Origin: Clostridia bacterium
GTDB lineage: Bacteria; Bacillota; Clostridia; Christensenellales; UBA1242
Assembly (NCBI GenBank): GCA_017453125.1
Contig: JAFTKS010000013.1
Coordinates: forward strand, 72,693 to 112,245
DNA length: 39,553 bases
Reading direction: 5' to 3'
The position numbers and the translations under genes were made by a program. Position 1 is the first letter of the stretch. Each line of letters begins with the position of its first letter. The notes under the pieces were generated by a model. The model was not told where the DNA came from. It did no database searches and saw only the letters and a program-made list of their open reading frames with translations. Positions 31,749 to 39,007 of this stretch are shown one piece after another.

Positions 31749-31866
31749 AAAAATCTCCTAAAACTATTATTTGTAAATTGATTATTTTTTTTCACGAAAT
31801 GTATCAAAATTTTTCGCAAATAAAAATTAATTTTTTAATATATATAATATATTAACATAATTAGTC

Positions 31867-31890
31867 TTAGATAGTATAAAATATATCTAA
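31867..31890. promoter_or_regulatory. Palindrome over the -10 box of the giant gene, candidate operator
   Basis: TTAGATA, 10 bases, TATCTAA: perfect 7-bp inverted arms that enclose the -10 hexamer and reach the expected transcription start. A repressor site is inferred from position and symmetry only. Confidence 0.35.
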
Positions 31891-31901
31891 CAACAAGTCA
31901 A
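31873..31901 (-). promoter_or_regulatory. Sigma-A-type promoter of the giant gene
   Basis: On the minus strand TTGACT (31901-31896), a 17-base spacer and TATACT (31878-31873). Predicted start near 31866, giving a leader of about 118 bases that is very AT-rich and ends in TTTTAGGAGATTTTT before the ATG. Confidence 0.65.
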
Positions 31902-31903
31902 AC

Positions 31904-31939
31904 AAATTTCGACATAGTGAACAAAAAAAATCGAAATTT
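31904..31939. promoter_or_regulatory. 9-bp inverted repeat with Spo0A-box core upstream of the giant gene
   Basis: AAATTTCGA (31904-31912) is repeated inverted as TCGAAATTT (31931-31939). Read on the minus strand, 31914-31908 is TGTCGAA, a perfect match to the known Spo0A box core, ending six bases before the -35. The match is short, so regulation by Spo0A is only a hypothesis. Confidence 0.35.
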
Positions 31940-32181
31940 CACAATTCCGATTCCCCTACAAAAAAATATTTTTTAGACAAAAGTCTTTAGTCTTGAATCT
32001 AGATACACTTTCAGACATCAAACAACTTATCCCTTTTCTTTAGTGATTATTGTTGAATTGTATTTACGCTTTGCGTAAGTGTTATTTTATTCATCAATAA
32101 CTAAACAACTATCACTCACCACTGCTCCGCAATACAACTCAGTATGAATAAAACTAAACCCATTAATTAGTCGATTTTTTG
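31940..32181. other. Intergenic region without recognisable gene
   Basis: AT-rich sequence with no convincing reading frame. The only structure seen is a small perfect hairpin, TTACGC-TTT-GCGTAA at 32064-32078, without a T-run fit for a terminator. Confidence 0.5.
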
Positions 32182-32324
32182 CTTGTATGGTAGGGCTCGT
32201 CTATGCGAACGTAGTTCGTATATTTTCGAGCGTGAATGCTTACATTTGATAGCGAGAAATACGTTCGAGTCGCAAGATATTTCTTGCAGGCGTTTTTGAA
32301 TTGTGACAAAAACGTCTCTACCAC
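32182..32324. repeat. Palindrome-rich intergenic island, possible small non-autonomous repeat
   Basis: A stretch noticeably richer in GC than its surroundings. It contains CGAAC-GTA-GTTCG (32206-32218), a long-range pair CGAACGTA/TACGTTCG (32206-32213 with 32260-32267), GCAAGA-TATT-TCTTGC (32272-32287) and CGTTTTTG/CAAAAACG (32291-32298 with 32307-32314). The ends are imperfect inverted copies (GGTAGGGCTCG at 32189; GGTAGAGACG on the minus strand ending the island). It could be a miniature repeat or a structured RNA; no coding potential is convincing. Confidence 0.35.
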
Positions 32325-32330
32325 CCTGCA

Positions 32331-32356
32331 AAACAAAAAAGAACCCGAAGGTTCTT
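32331..32356 (-). terminator. Rho-independent terminator of tRNA-Trp
   Basis: On the minus strand AAGAACC-TTCG-GGTTCTT (32356-32339) is followed by TTTTTTGTTTT. It begins about 10 bases after the tRNA 3' end. Confidence 0.85.
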
Positions 32357-32365
32357 GATTTTTGT

Positions 32366-32440
32366 TGGCAGGGGTGGTAGGACTCGAACCCACAACCGAC
32401 GGTTTTGGAGACCGCTACTCTACCATTGAGCCACACCCCT
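32366..32440 (-). tRNA. trnW: tRNA-Trp (anticodon CCA)
   Basis: A complete cloverleaf can be drawn on the minus strand. The acceptor stem AGGGGTG pairs with CACCCCT, the discriminator is G and the 3' CCA is encoded. The anticodon stem GCGGT/ACCGT carries loop CTCCAAA, anticodon CCA. The T arm has GTTCGAG. The close likeness to bacterial tRNA-Trp (GGTCTCCAAAACCG core) supports the identity. It has its own promoter and terminator. Confidence 0.97.
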
Positions 32441-32459
32441 ATGTGATTAAAACAAATTT

Positions 32460-32488
32460 ATTTTAATACACACGAAGAGTAATGTCAA
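32460..32488 (-). promoter_or_regulatory. Sigma-A promoter of tRNA-Trp
   Basis: On the minus strand TTGACA (32488-32483), 17 bases, TAAAAT (32465-32460): a consensus -35 and good -10, placing the start about 13 bases before the mature tRNA 5' end. Confidence 0.8.
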
Positions 32489-32527
32489 GCAGATTTTTAG
32501 AAATTATCAAAATTATAATAAAATCCA

Positions 32528-32977
32528 CTATGACACAATTGGATTATTCTTAGCAATTTCACCCGTTGCCAAGGCGTCACAACGATTATTATACTCATTA
32601 TCTGCGTGACCTTTTACCTTGACCCAAGTTACTTTATGAGGTTTTATGAGTTCAAGAAGTTCTTGCCACAAGTCAACATTCTGAACCGGCTTTTTCCCAG
32701 CAGTTCGCCACCCTTTGAGTATCCACGAAGAAATCCAGTCCTCAAGAAAAGCATTGACAGTATAGGCACTATCCGAATAGATGGTAAGTTCCACAGGTTC
32801 TTTGAGCATTTTTAAACCCATAATTACAGCAGTCAATTCCATTCTATTATTAGTCGTTTCCGGCTCGTATCCGCTATATTCTTTTTTTATCCCGTTATAA
32901 ATAAGAATACCGCCATAACCACCCTTTCCAGGATTTCCACTACAAGCGCCATCTGTATACAAGTCTACTTTTTTCAT
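32528..32977 (-). CDS. rnhA: Ribonuclease HI
   Basis: Cuts the RNA strand of RNA-DNA hybrids (R-loops, primers) in the cytoplasm using two metal ions. The 149-residue length matches stand-alone RNase HI. The catalytic set is complete: D9 in YTDGACSGNPG, E47 in NRMELTA, D69 in YSDSAY, H124 in KGHAD and D134 in RCDALA. The basic-protrusion-like segment WILKGWRTAGKKPV is present as in the E. coli type. ATG start with GAGGTG upstream. It begins 15 bases downstream of the terminator hairpin of rny, which leaves no room for a promoter in the gap. It must therefore be transcribed by read-through or from a promoter inside rny. tRNA-Trp follows on the same strand with its own promoter. No sign of damage. 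Confidence 0.96.
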   Translation of the reverse strand: MKKVDLYTDGACSGNPGKGGYGGILIYNGIKKEYSGYEPETTNNRMELTAVIMGLKMLKEPVELTIYSDSAYTVNAFLEDWISSWILKGWRTAGKKPVQNVDLWQELLELIKPHKVTWVKVKGHADNEYNNRCDALATGEIAKNNPIVS

Positions 32978-32991
32978 AAATACACCTCATC

Positions 32992-33020
32992 AAAAAACCC
33001 GCATAATAGCGGGATTTTTT
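32992..33020 (-). terminator. Rho-independent terminator between rny and rnhA
   Basis: Stem CCCGC/GCGGG (32998-33002 with 33009-33013) with 6-base loop, A-run on one side and T-run on the other. On the minus strand TTTTTT follows the stem and runs straight into the rnhA leader. Short stem, so partial read-through is plausible. Confidence 0.75.
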
Positions 33021-33022
33021 AA

Positions 33023-34612
33023 TTATTTAGCATAATCAACGTTTCTAGTTTCCCTAATAACATTGACCTTGATTTGTCCAGGATATTCCATTTCTTTCTC
33101 AATCTTCTTTGCAATATCCTTTGCCATAAACAATGCCTGTTCATCACTAACTTCTTCAGGTTTTACAATAATTCTAATCTCTCTACCAGCCTGGATAGCA
33201 AAACTAGTATCAACACCCTTGAATCCATTAGCAATTTCTTCAAGTTGAGTCAATCTCTTGATATAAGCCTCAAGAGACTCTCTTCTTGCACCTGGTCTAG
33301 AACTTGAAATAGCGTCTGCAGTTTGCACAAGAATAGCCTCAAGGCTCTCATACTCAACGCCACCGTGATGAGCGGCAATACAATGAATAACATCTTTGCT
33401 TTCTTTGTACTTAGTTGCCAAATCAACACCAATAGTCACGTGAGTTCCCTCAGTTTCGTGATCAATAGCCTTACCAATATCGTGAAGTAATCCACCTCTT
33501 TTTGCAATTTGAACATTGGCACCAACCTCTGCCGCCATAAGACCTGCCAAATAAGACACTTCTAGACTATGTTTCAATACATTTTGACCATAGCTAGTTC
33601 TATATCTAAGTCTACCAAGAAGTTTAACAAGCTCTGGATGCATACCGTGAATACCCGCATCAAAAACAGCAGCCTCACCCTCTTCTTTTATCGTGTTTTC
33701 AATATCTTTGGTAACCTTATCAACCATTTCTTCAATTCTTGCAGGATGAATTCTTCCATCAAGAATAAGTTTTTCAAGAGAAAGTCTTGCAATCTCTCTT
33801 CTAACAGGATCAAAGGAAGAAATAACCACAGCCTCAGGAGTATCATCGATAATCAAATCAACACCAGTAGCAGATTCTAATGCTCTAATATTTCTACCTT
33901 CACGACCAATAATTCTACCTTTGACTTCATCATTTGGCAAAGCAACAGTTGATACTGTTACCTCACTAGTATGATCGACTGCAGTTTTTTGAATAGCAAG
34001 AGTAACAATTTCTTTTGCCTTCTTTCCTGCCTCTTCTTTTGCATTTGCCTCAATTTCTCTTACAAGAACAGCAGCATCACGTTTTGCTTCGTCCTCATAT
34101 TTTGAAATCAATTCTTTCTTTGCCTCATCTTTGCTAAGTTTTGAAATTCTTTCAAGCTCAGCACTCATTTTCTCAGTAATTTTGTCTTGTTCTTCAATTT
34201 TCTTCTGAAGCCCCAACTCTTTTTCTGCCAAATCCTCTTTAGCTTTTTCTAGAGCCTCGTTTTTCTTTTCAATAGTTTCTTCCTTTTTATCAAGGAATTC
34301 TTCTCTTTGACTGATTCTATTTTCAGCCTTTTGAATTTCCGCACGTCTGTTCTTTATATCCTGTTCGCACTCGCTAGTAAGACGCAAAGCCTCTTCTTTT
34401 GCCTCAAGAACAGCCTCTTTTTTGAGACTTTTTGCCTCTTGCTTTGCTTCTTCTAGAATACTTTTTGCCTGAATTTTGTCTTTTTCAGACTTATTCTTTT
34501 GCACTAGTTTTAGTGTAAAATACACAGTAGGAACTGCAATAACAGCACCAATAAGTGCACCTATAACCCCAGGAACAACAACCGACATAAGCATAAAGTT
34601 TATGTTTAACAT
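33023..34612 (-). CDS. rny: Ribonuclease Y
   Basis: Membrane-anchored endoribonuclease that starts mRNA decay in many Bacillota. With the start at 34612 the protein has 529 residues, close to the usual 520. Order of parts: N-terminal membrane helix (about 8-37), long charged coiled coil (about 40-205), KH domain with GRIIGREG (232-239), HD domain with the metal-binding HD pair at H377-D378 in [10 protein letters not shown], and the C-terminal conserved part ending NVDYAK. The frame stays open upstream to an ATG at 34714, but 34612 is chosen. It has AAGGAG six bases upstream, the membrane helix then lies at the N-terminus as in the family, and the longer start would precede the transcription start. 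Followed by a terminator, then rnhA. Confidence 0.95.
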   Translation of the reverse strand: MLNINFMLMSVVVPGVIGALIGAVIAVPTVYFTLKLVQKNKSEKDKIQAKSILEEAKQEAKSLKKEAVLEAKEEALRLTSECEQDIKNRRAEIQKAENRISQREEFLDKKEETIEKKNEALEKAKEDLAEKELGLQKKIEEQDKITEKMSAELERISKLSKDEAKKELISKYEDEAKRDAAVLVREIEANAKEEAGKKAKEIVTLAIQKTAVDHTSEVTVSTVALPNDEVKGRIIGREGRNIRALESATGVDLIIDDTPEAVVISSFDPVRREIARLSLEKLILDGRIHPARIEEMVDKVTKDIENTIKEEGEAAVFDAGIHGMHPELVKLLGRLRYRTSYGQNVLKHSLEVSYLAGLMAAEVGANVQIAKRGGLLHDIGKAIDHETEGTHVTIGVDLATKYKESKDVIHCIAAHHGGVEYESLEAILVQTADAISSSRPGARRESLEAYIKRLTQLEEIANGFKGVDTSFAIQAGREIRIIVKPEEVSDEQALFMAKDIAKKIEKEMEYPGQIKVNVIRETRNVDYAK

Positions 34613-34616
34613 TGTT

Positions 34617-34624
34617 CTCTCCTT
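34617..34624 (-). promoter_or_regulatory. Ribosome binding site that fixes the rny start
   Basis: Minus-strand AAGGAGAG (34624-34617) ends four bases before the ATG at 34612. This supports the 529-residue form over a 563-residue extension. Confidence 0.8.
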
Positions 34625-34684
34625 AAATATTATAAATATGGGAATAACCCAAATAACACACAAATAATGTATTATACAAGTACT

Positions 34685-34714
34685 ATTATAATTAAAAACC
34701 TTATAACTTGTCAA
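34685..34714 (-). promoter_or_regulatory. Sigma-A promoter of rny
   Basis: On the minus strand TTGACA (34714-34709), 18-base spacer, TATAAT (34690-34685): both hexamers are consensus. Expected start near 34678, leader about 65 bases. Confidence 0.75.
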
Positions 34715-34740
34715 ACATTTCCTGAAAAAAAATTAATATA

Positions 34741-34756
34741 TTTTGTCGACACAAAA
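34741..34756. promoter_or_regulatory. Near-palindrome upstream of the rny promoter
   Basis: TTTTGTCGACACAAAA is a nearly symmetrical 16-mer centred on GTCGAC, about 27 bases upstream of the rny -35. It resembles a Spo0A box (TTTTGTCGAA) with one mismatch, but could be chance in AT-rich DNA. Confidence 0.25.
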
Positions 34757-34802
34757 ATCAATTCATAGCAACCTAAAACAAAAACTACAAAAACAAAATA
34801 AC

Positions 34803-34828
34803 AAAAAAATACTTATCGTTTCGATAAG
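34803..34828 (-). terminator. Rho-independent terminator of thiI
   Basis: Perfect stem CTTATCG/CGATAAG (34812-34818 with 34822-34828), loop of three, followed on the minus strand by TATTTTTTT. It starts three bases after the thiI stop. Confidence 0.85.
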
Positions 34829-34830
34829 CA

Positions 34831-35985
34831 TTAAATTTCTATAATCTCTAAATTTTCAATAGCCTTTGTAATTAACGACTCAAAATCAAACTTAGACTCT
34901 TCTTTTATACACTTGTCAAGCTTTGGTTTAATTAGAGGATGTTTAGGCAAGAACACTGTACAACAATCTTCAAATGGCAAAATTGAAGTCTCGTAACTAC
35001 CAATTTCCAAAGCGATTTTTGTTATTTCCTCTTTATCAAAAGCTATTAATGGACGAAATATAGGTAATTTTTCAACAACAGCATTAGTAACCGTCATACT
35101 TTCAACTGTTTGACTAGCCACTTGTCCCAAATTTTCTCCAGTAATTACCGACTGAATACCCTCACGTATAGCAACCCTTTCTGCAATTCTATACATAATT
35201 CTGCGCATAAGAGTTATCATAAACTCACTATTGCAATGTTTATGAATCGATTCTTGAATTTCAGTAAAAGAACAAACAAACAATTTAAAGTGACCAGTAT
35301 ACTTACTAATAATTTTTGCAAGATCAATAACTTTGTTCTTTGCATCTTCACTAGTATAAGGGTAACTATGAAAATGAAGAGCAGATATTGGCATACCACG
35401 TTTTGCCATCATATATCCAGCAACAGGACTATCAATTCCACCAGACAAAAGCAACAATCCACTTCCACTAGTACCAACAGGCATTCCACCAATACCAGAA
35501 ATAACATCATAATATACAAAAGTACAATTATTTTCTCTAATATCAACACAAACATTAATCTGCGGATTATGAAGGTCAACAAAAACATCTTTATTATTTT
35601 TCAAAATCAAACCACCAAGCTTGGCTCCATATTCCATTGAAGAAATTGGAAATCTTTTGTCAGCCCTATTAACACTAACCCTAAAAGATTTCTTATTAAA
35701 CTTCAAAGATGAAACATAATCGTTTATTGATTGTTCAGTACTTTCAATTTTTACAGCAGGACTAATAGAATGAATACCAAAAACCTCTTTTAATTTCGAA
35801 ATGATTTTTTTCTCATCTTTTTGTTCATAACCAGCAACAAAAAACCTTTTGTTCATTCTTATCAATTCACACTTAATATCCAACAACTTTTCTTTAATAT
35901 TATCAACCAAAACATTTTCAAAAAACGCAAAATTTTTTCCTTTTAAAAAAATCTCACTATAACGTATAATTACAACATTTTCCAT
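34831..35985 (-). CDS. thiI: tRNA 4-thiouridine synthase ThiI (no rhodanese domain)
   Basis: Adenylates U8 of tRNA and transfers sulfur to make 4-thiouridine; in some bacteria it also feeds thiazole synthesis for thiamine. 384 residues. The N-terminal ferredoxin-like and THUMP region covers about 1-165. The PP-loop ATP-binding motif is SGGIDSP at 181-187. The family motif FEDCCTVFLPKHP near the C-terminus carries C341/C342, one of which corresponds to the conserved cysteine of the catalytic domain. The protein ends there, without the C-terminal rhodanese domain of E. coli ThiI, as is usual in Bacillota. Sulfur is therefore expected to come directly from the cysteine desulfurase encoded 133 bp upstream on the same strand. 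ATG at 35985, with AAGGAT upstream. Ends in a clear terminator. Confidence 0.95.
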   Translation of the reverse strand: MENVVIIRYSEIFLKGKNFAFFENVLVDNIKEKLLDIKCELIRMNKRFFVAGYEQKDEKKIISKLKEVFGIHSISPAVKIESTEQSINDYVSSLKFNKKSFRVSVNRADKRFPISSMEYGAKLGGLILKNNKDVFVDLHNPQINVCVDIRENNCTFVYYDVISGIGGMPVGTSGSGLLLLSGGIDSPVAGYMMAKRGMPISALHFHSYPYTSEDAKNKVIDLAKIISKYTGHFKLFVCSFTEIQESIHKHCNSEFMITLMRRIMYRIAERVAIREGIQSVITGENLGQVASQTVESMTVTNAVVEKLPIFRPLIAFDKEEITKIALEIGSYETSILPFEDCCTVFLPKHPLIKPKLDKCIKEESKFDFESLITKAIENLEIIEI

Positions 35986-36066
35986 AAAATTTTATCCTTA
36001 AACTAAAAATATTTACAAAACCCAAAATAAAGACATTTACCTATGTTATTGTCAAAAAGTGTTTAA

Positions 36067-36092
36067 TTATTGCCATATTATCACAGCAATAA
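36067..36092. promoter_or_regulatory. Inverted repeat between the desulfurase gene and thiI
   Basis: TTATTGC (36067-36073) and GCAATAA (36086-36092) are perfect 7-bp arms with a 12-base loop. No T-run directly follows on the minus strand, so it is not a standard terminator. It may be a transcript-processing or stabilising stem. Confidence 0.3.
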
Positions 36093-36118
36093 GCCACTAT
36101 TTAACACAAGCACAAAGC

Positions 36119-37252
36119 CTACCTTACCTTATCTAAATAAGCAGAAACACACTCATTTATCTTTTCAACAAGCAAAGCAACCTCGTCCAAGGTGTTGTAT
36201 TTCGAAAAACTAATTCGCAAATTACTTTCAATCTCCGCCTTAGACCTACCCATACTTTCAAGAATTCTATTACCAGATTTTTTAGAAGAGCAAGCAGAAC
36301 CATTGCCAACACAAACACCCTTATCACTAAGCATATTTAGCAATGTTTCCGCTCGACACCCCAAGAAACTTAAAGACACTATGTACGGACTATTACAATC
36401 AAGAGAATGAACAACATATTCCAAATTAAAATCAGATAGTTTATTCAGAAAAAGCTTCTTCAACTCCAAAACGTAATTATAATTATTCTCCAAATTTGTA
36501 CAAGCAATTCTCAAAGCCTCAGACAATGTAAAAATGCCTAGGAGATTTTCAGTGCCACTTCTAAGGCCATTTTCTTGACCTCCACCATAAACCACAGGTT
36601 TAAGCTTAACACCTTTTCTTATATACAAAGCACCCACACCTTTACAACCGTGGATTTTATGAGCAGACATTGTAAGCATATCCACACCCAACTCATCAAC
36701 ATCAACCTTAATTTTTCCTACACCCTGCACCGCATCGCAATGAAATATACATTTAGGATTTATAGACTTCGCATATTCTACAAGATTAGAAACATCATTT
36801 ATTGCACCCGTCTCATTACTAACCAACATAATCGATACAATATCAACATCATCAGTCATTTTGTTTTTAAAATCTTCAAAGTCAACACAACCACCAGCGG
36901 TAAGCGATACGAAATCAACATCATATCCTCTTTGTTTCATTTCAAGAGCTACATTATATATACTTGGGTGCTCGCCTTGAGACACAAGTATTTTTCTTGT
37001 ATTCTTCTTCAATAAGCCAAACAACGCAAGATTATTTGCTTCCGTTGCTGAACCTGTAAAAACAATATCATCATCACCAGATGCATTTATAGCAGAATAA
37101 ACATTATTCCTACACATCTCAAGAAAAGCACGAGACTTACGACCATTTTCATACAATCCACCCGGATTGTAAAAATACTTTTCATTTACCATATCCAACT
37201 GATTCATTATTTCTTTGTCTATTATTGTTGTACTAGCATTATCAAAAAACAT
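36119..37252 (-). CDS. Cysteine desulfurase, NifS/IscS type (NifZ-like partner of ThiI)
   Basis: PLP enzyme that takes sulfur from L-cysteine and holds it as a persulfide. 377 residues, normal for group I desulfurases. Visible motifs are the N-terminal FDNASTT, the PLP-stacking histidine H95 in GEHPSI, HCDAVQ for PLP binding, the Schiff-base lysine K199 in SAHKIHG, RSGTEN, and the catalytic cysteine C321 in GSACSSKK on a flexible loop. ATG with AGGAG upstream and a sigma-A promoter directly before it. The neighbour thiI on the same strand matches the nifZ-thiI pair of Bacillus, in which the desulfurase is dedicated to 4-thiouridine. A dedicated role is therefore inferred, but general Fe-S cluster supply cannot be ruled out, and no scaffold gene (iscU/sufU) is in view. 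Confidence 0.93.
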   Translation of the reverse strand: MFFDNASTTIIDKEIMNQLDMVNEKYFYNPGGLYENGRKSRAFLEMCRNNVYSAINASGDDDIVFTGSATEANNLALFGLLKKNTRKILVSQGEHPSIYNVALEMKQRGYDVDFVSLTAGGCVDFEDFKNKMTDDVDIVSIMLVSNETGAINDVSNLVEYAKSINPKCIFHCDAVQGVGKIKVDVDELGVDMLTMSAHKIHGCKGVGALYIRKGVKLKPVVYGGGQENGLRSGTENLLGIFTLSEALRIACTNLENNYNYVLELKKLFLNKLSDFNLEYVVHSLDCNSPYIVSLSFLGCRAETLLNMLSDKGVCVGNGSACSSKKSGNRILESMGRSKAEIESNLRISFSKYNTLDEVALLVEKINECVSAYLDKVR

Positions 37253-37276
37253 ATTTTTCTCCTATATATCTAGTAT

Positions 37277-37305
37277 ATTTTAACATATATATTTGAAAAA
37301 CTCAA
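37277..37305 (-). promoter_or_regulatory. Sigma-A promoter of the desulfurase-thiI unit
   Basis: On the minus strand TTGAGT (37305-37300), 17 bases, TAAAAT (37282-37277). The predicted start gives a short leader that still contains AGGAGAAAAAT before the ATG at 37252. Confidence 0.65.
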
Positions 37306-37427
37306 TATTAAAAAACAGATATTGCAAATAAATTTTTTGATATTTGCATAGTATTATTCATTTTGTATATTTATTATAAAATAAGCATAAATATAACAAT
37401 TATTGATTTTAAATAATTATGCAAGAT

Positions 37428-38111
37428 TTAATACGGAACAAAGTTCAAAAGGGTATCCAAAGTATCCGAATACAAATACACTTCTGGAACTTGTCCAACG
37501 ATAACACTTTCACTAATCAAAACCTGCTGTACCGCTTCAAATCGCCTGCTACTCAGTGGCATAACAACACTTACATTTGCCTGAATATTAACATAGATTT
37601 TATGTATAGTTTGGTTTATGCCAGCACTTTCAAAATGCGACATAAACCTACACACAACCGACCCAATCGGTGTCATTTTTACATTGACAGAAGGACCTCT
37701 TCCCACAAGCAAAGGAACTCCAGTAAAAGTTCCAACAGGAATAGTAACCCCTACTTTACCATATTCAGTAATCCTTTCTTCACAAGCTTGAGCAAGATCT
37801 TTTGTAAGATTATTAATTTCTAACGAATTTGCTTGAATCATACTTATATTTCCAAACTCATCACTTATCACATTAACCAAATCGTCATATACGATAGAAT
37901 TCATCACAACATCAGCAACAGAACTATTCATAGCACGTGTCGCCAAAGCCCTAGATTTTATTTCTACAGTGTCCATAATTACAGGATTAATCATAAAAGA
38001 AAAAACCAACAACAAAACAATACCGACAACAATCCAACACAATGCCAGCATAAGCCTTTTCTTACTAATCTTTATTTTAGAACTTATATTTTTTATTGTT
38101 ACTTTTTTCAC
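37428..38111 (-). CDS. yunB: Sporulation protein YunB
   Basis: YunB is a mother-cell protein of spore-forming Bacillota; its exact biochemical role is not known. 227 residues, slightly shorter than the Bacillus form. Basic N-terminus, one membrane helix at about 20-42, then an exported domain. The most family-like stretch is IPVGTFTGVPLLVGRGPSV followed by MTPIGSVVC, and the C-terminal half NQTIHKIYVNIQANVSVVMP also fits. The start is taken as GTG at 38111 (KKVTIKN follows). No good ribosome binding site precedes it, and the first internal ATG (residue 21) would fall in the membrane helix. It lies 128 bp after spoVAE on the same strand, which supports a sporulation role. Confidence 0.85.
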   Translation of the reverse strand: MKKVTIKNISSKIKISKKRLMLALCWIVVGIVLLLVFSFMINPVIMDTVEIKSRALATRAMNSSVADVVMNSIVYDDLVNVISDEFGNISMIQANSLEINNLTKDLAQACEERITEYGKVGVTIPVGTFTGVPLLVGRGPSVNVKMTPIGSVVCRFMSHFESAGINQTIHKIYVNIQANVSVVMPLSSRRFEAVQQVLISESVIVGQVPEVYLYSDTLDTLLNFVPY

Positions 38112-38239
38112 ACAATATTTATATGATGATTTTATTAATATAAGACTTAATTTAATTAATAAACCAAAATTTATCTACTATGAACAAACTTTTCAATATA
38201 CTATTATTTTGTATATTTATAATATATTTGTTATATTTA

Positions 38240-38605
38240 TTAATATTTTTTAGTTTTGCTACTAAATATCAATGCGAATATAAATGCAAATAATACCGCA
38301 GCCGCAATACCACCTGCTGTAGCAGTAAGTCCACCAGTAAGCACTCCTAATAACCCCTTTTCCTTCACCGCTTCAATTGCACCCTTTGCCAAACTCCTAC
38401 CAAATCCCGTTATCGGAACTGTCGCTCCCGCCGCTGCAAAATTAACTATTGGATCATACAACCCAAAAGCCTCCATCACAGCCCCTAAACACACAAACAA
38501 AACCAGTATTCTTGAACTTGTCATATTTGTCTTTATAATTAACAACTGACCAAACATACAAATAAAACCACCAACAAGAAACACCTTCAAATACGTTAAT
38601 AACAT
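38240..38605 (-). CDS. spoVAE: Stage V sporulation protein AE (SpoVAEB type)
   Basis: Small inner-membrane protein of the SpoVA channel that moves dipicolinic acid and calcium into the forespore and out again at germination. 121 residues, usual length. Hydrophobic segments lie at about 5-25, 30-58 and 92-116. The conserved segment FAAAGATVPITGFGRSLAKG and the following GLLGVLTGGLTATAGGIAAA are nearly diagnostic for the family. ATG at 38605 directly follows the TAG of spoVAD, with AGGAGG nine bases upstream (38620-38615) lying inside spoVAD: strong translational coupling. No promoter is visible in front of it, so it depends on the operon promoter upstream of spoVAD. Confidence 0.95.
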   Translation of the reverse strand: MLLTYLKVFLVGGFICMFGQLLIIKTNMTSSRILVLFVCLGAVMEAFGLYDPIVNFAAAGATVPITGFGRSLAKGAIEAVKEKGLLGVLTGGLTATAGGIAAAVLFAFIFALIFSSKTKKY

Positions 38606-39007
38606 CTAACCTTTCCTCCTCAATTCTACAGCATGACATATTCCTGGGATAGTTTCGCCTTGTTGACTACTCAAAGTACTTAACAACGCTCCTGTTGCGG
38701 CAAATAAAACACGATTAAACACGCCCTCTTTTATTTTTTTAACAACATACGAATTAAGTATACTTGCACTACAGCCTGCACCACTACCGCCTTGGTATGT
38801 CTTTTGACCGTTACCAAAAACCATATGCCCACAATCATTGTAGTTATCTTTGAGTTTATAACCCTTGTTTTCCATCAAATCCAGCAAAATTTCACTTCCA
38901 AGCTTACCTAAATCACCCGTCAAAATCAAATCATAGTCATCAGGAGTAGTATTTGTATCTTCAAAATGTGCAATCAGCGTACTCATAGCAGACGGAGCCA
39001 TTGTCAA
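38606..39007 (-). pseudogene. spoVAD: spoVAD 3' part (C-terminal 40 percent), interrupted by an inserted element
   Basis: SpoVAD is a thiolase-fold cytoplasmic-face protein that binds dipicolinic acid and is needed for its uptake into the spore. Only about 133 residues remain of a family length near 338. Homology begins at MAPSAMSTLIAHF and continues through DDYDLILTGDLG, NDCGHMVFG, GGSGAGCSA and FAATGALLS to the normal end. In frame, TAG precedes TTG-ACA-ATG at 39007, and no ribosome binding site is seen, so the fragment is probably not translated on its own. The break coincides with a serine recombinase gene 88 bp upstream. The sequence after the break is intact, which fits an element that can be excised. 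Permanent inactivation is the alternative. Confidence 0.85.

Noticed and set aside
1821..31748. CRISPR-like or short exact DNA tandem repeats in the giant gene
   Set aside because: Repetition is at the protein level and divergent; I saw no regularly spaced identical DNA units.
32163..32436. Two overlapping minus-strand frames of 76 and 89 codons across tRNA-Trp
   Set aside because: They start inside the tRNA gene, read through its terminator and end in the palindrome island. No homology or ribosome binding site is seen.
33074..33880. Plus-strand frames inside rny (for example 103 codons at 33569-33880)
   Set aside because: Antisense shadows of the conserved KH/HD coding region with no domain of their own.
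34613..34714. N-terminal extension of RNase Y to an ATG at 34714
   Set aside because: It would overlap the consensus promoter, has no ribosome binding site and puts 34 unrelated residues before the usual membrane helix.
35110..35640. 176-codon plus-strand frame inside thiI
   Set aside because: Antisense to the conserved PP-loop region of ThiI; composition (Ser, Thr, Asn, Arg) is typical of a shadow frame.
36040..36060. TTGACA in the gap before thiI as a separate thiI promoter
   Set aside because: At 17-18 bases only CTTTAT/TTTATT-like sequence is present, too weak to call. thiI is more likely read from the desulfurase promoter.
38112..38150. Sigma-E-like promoter (GTCTTAT, 14 bases, CATATAAA) before yunB
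   Set aside because: The fit is partial and the predicted transcription start would fall at or inside the start codon.
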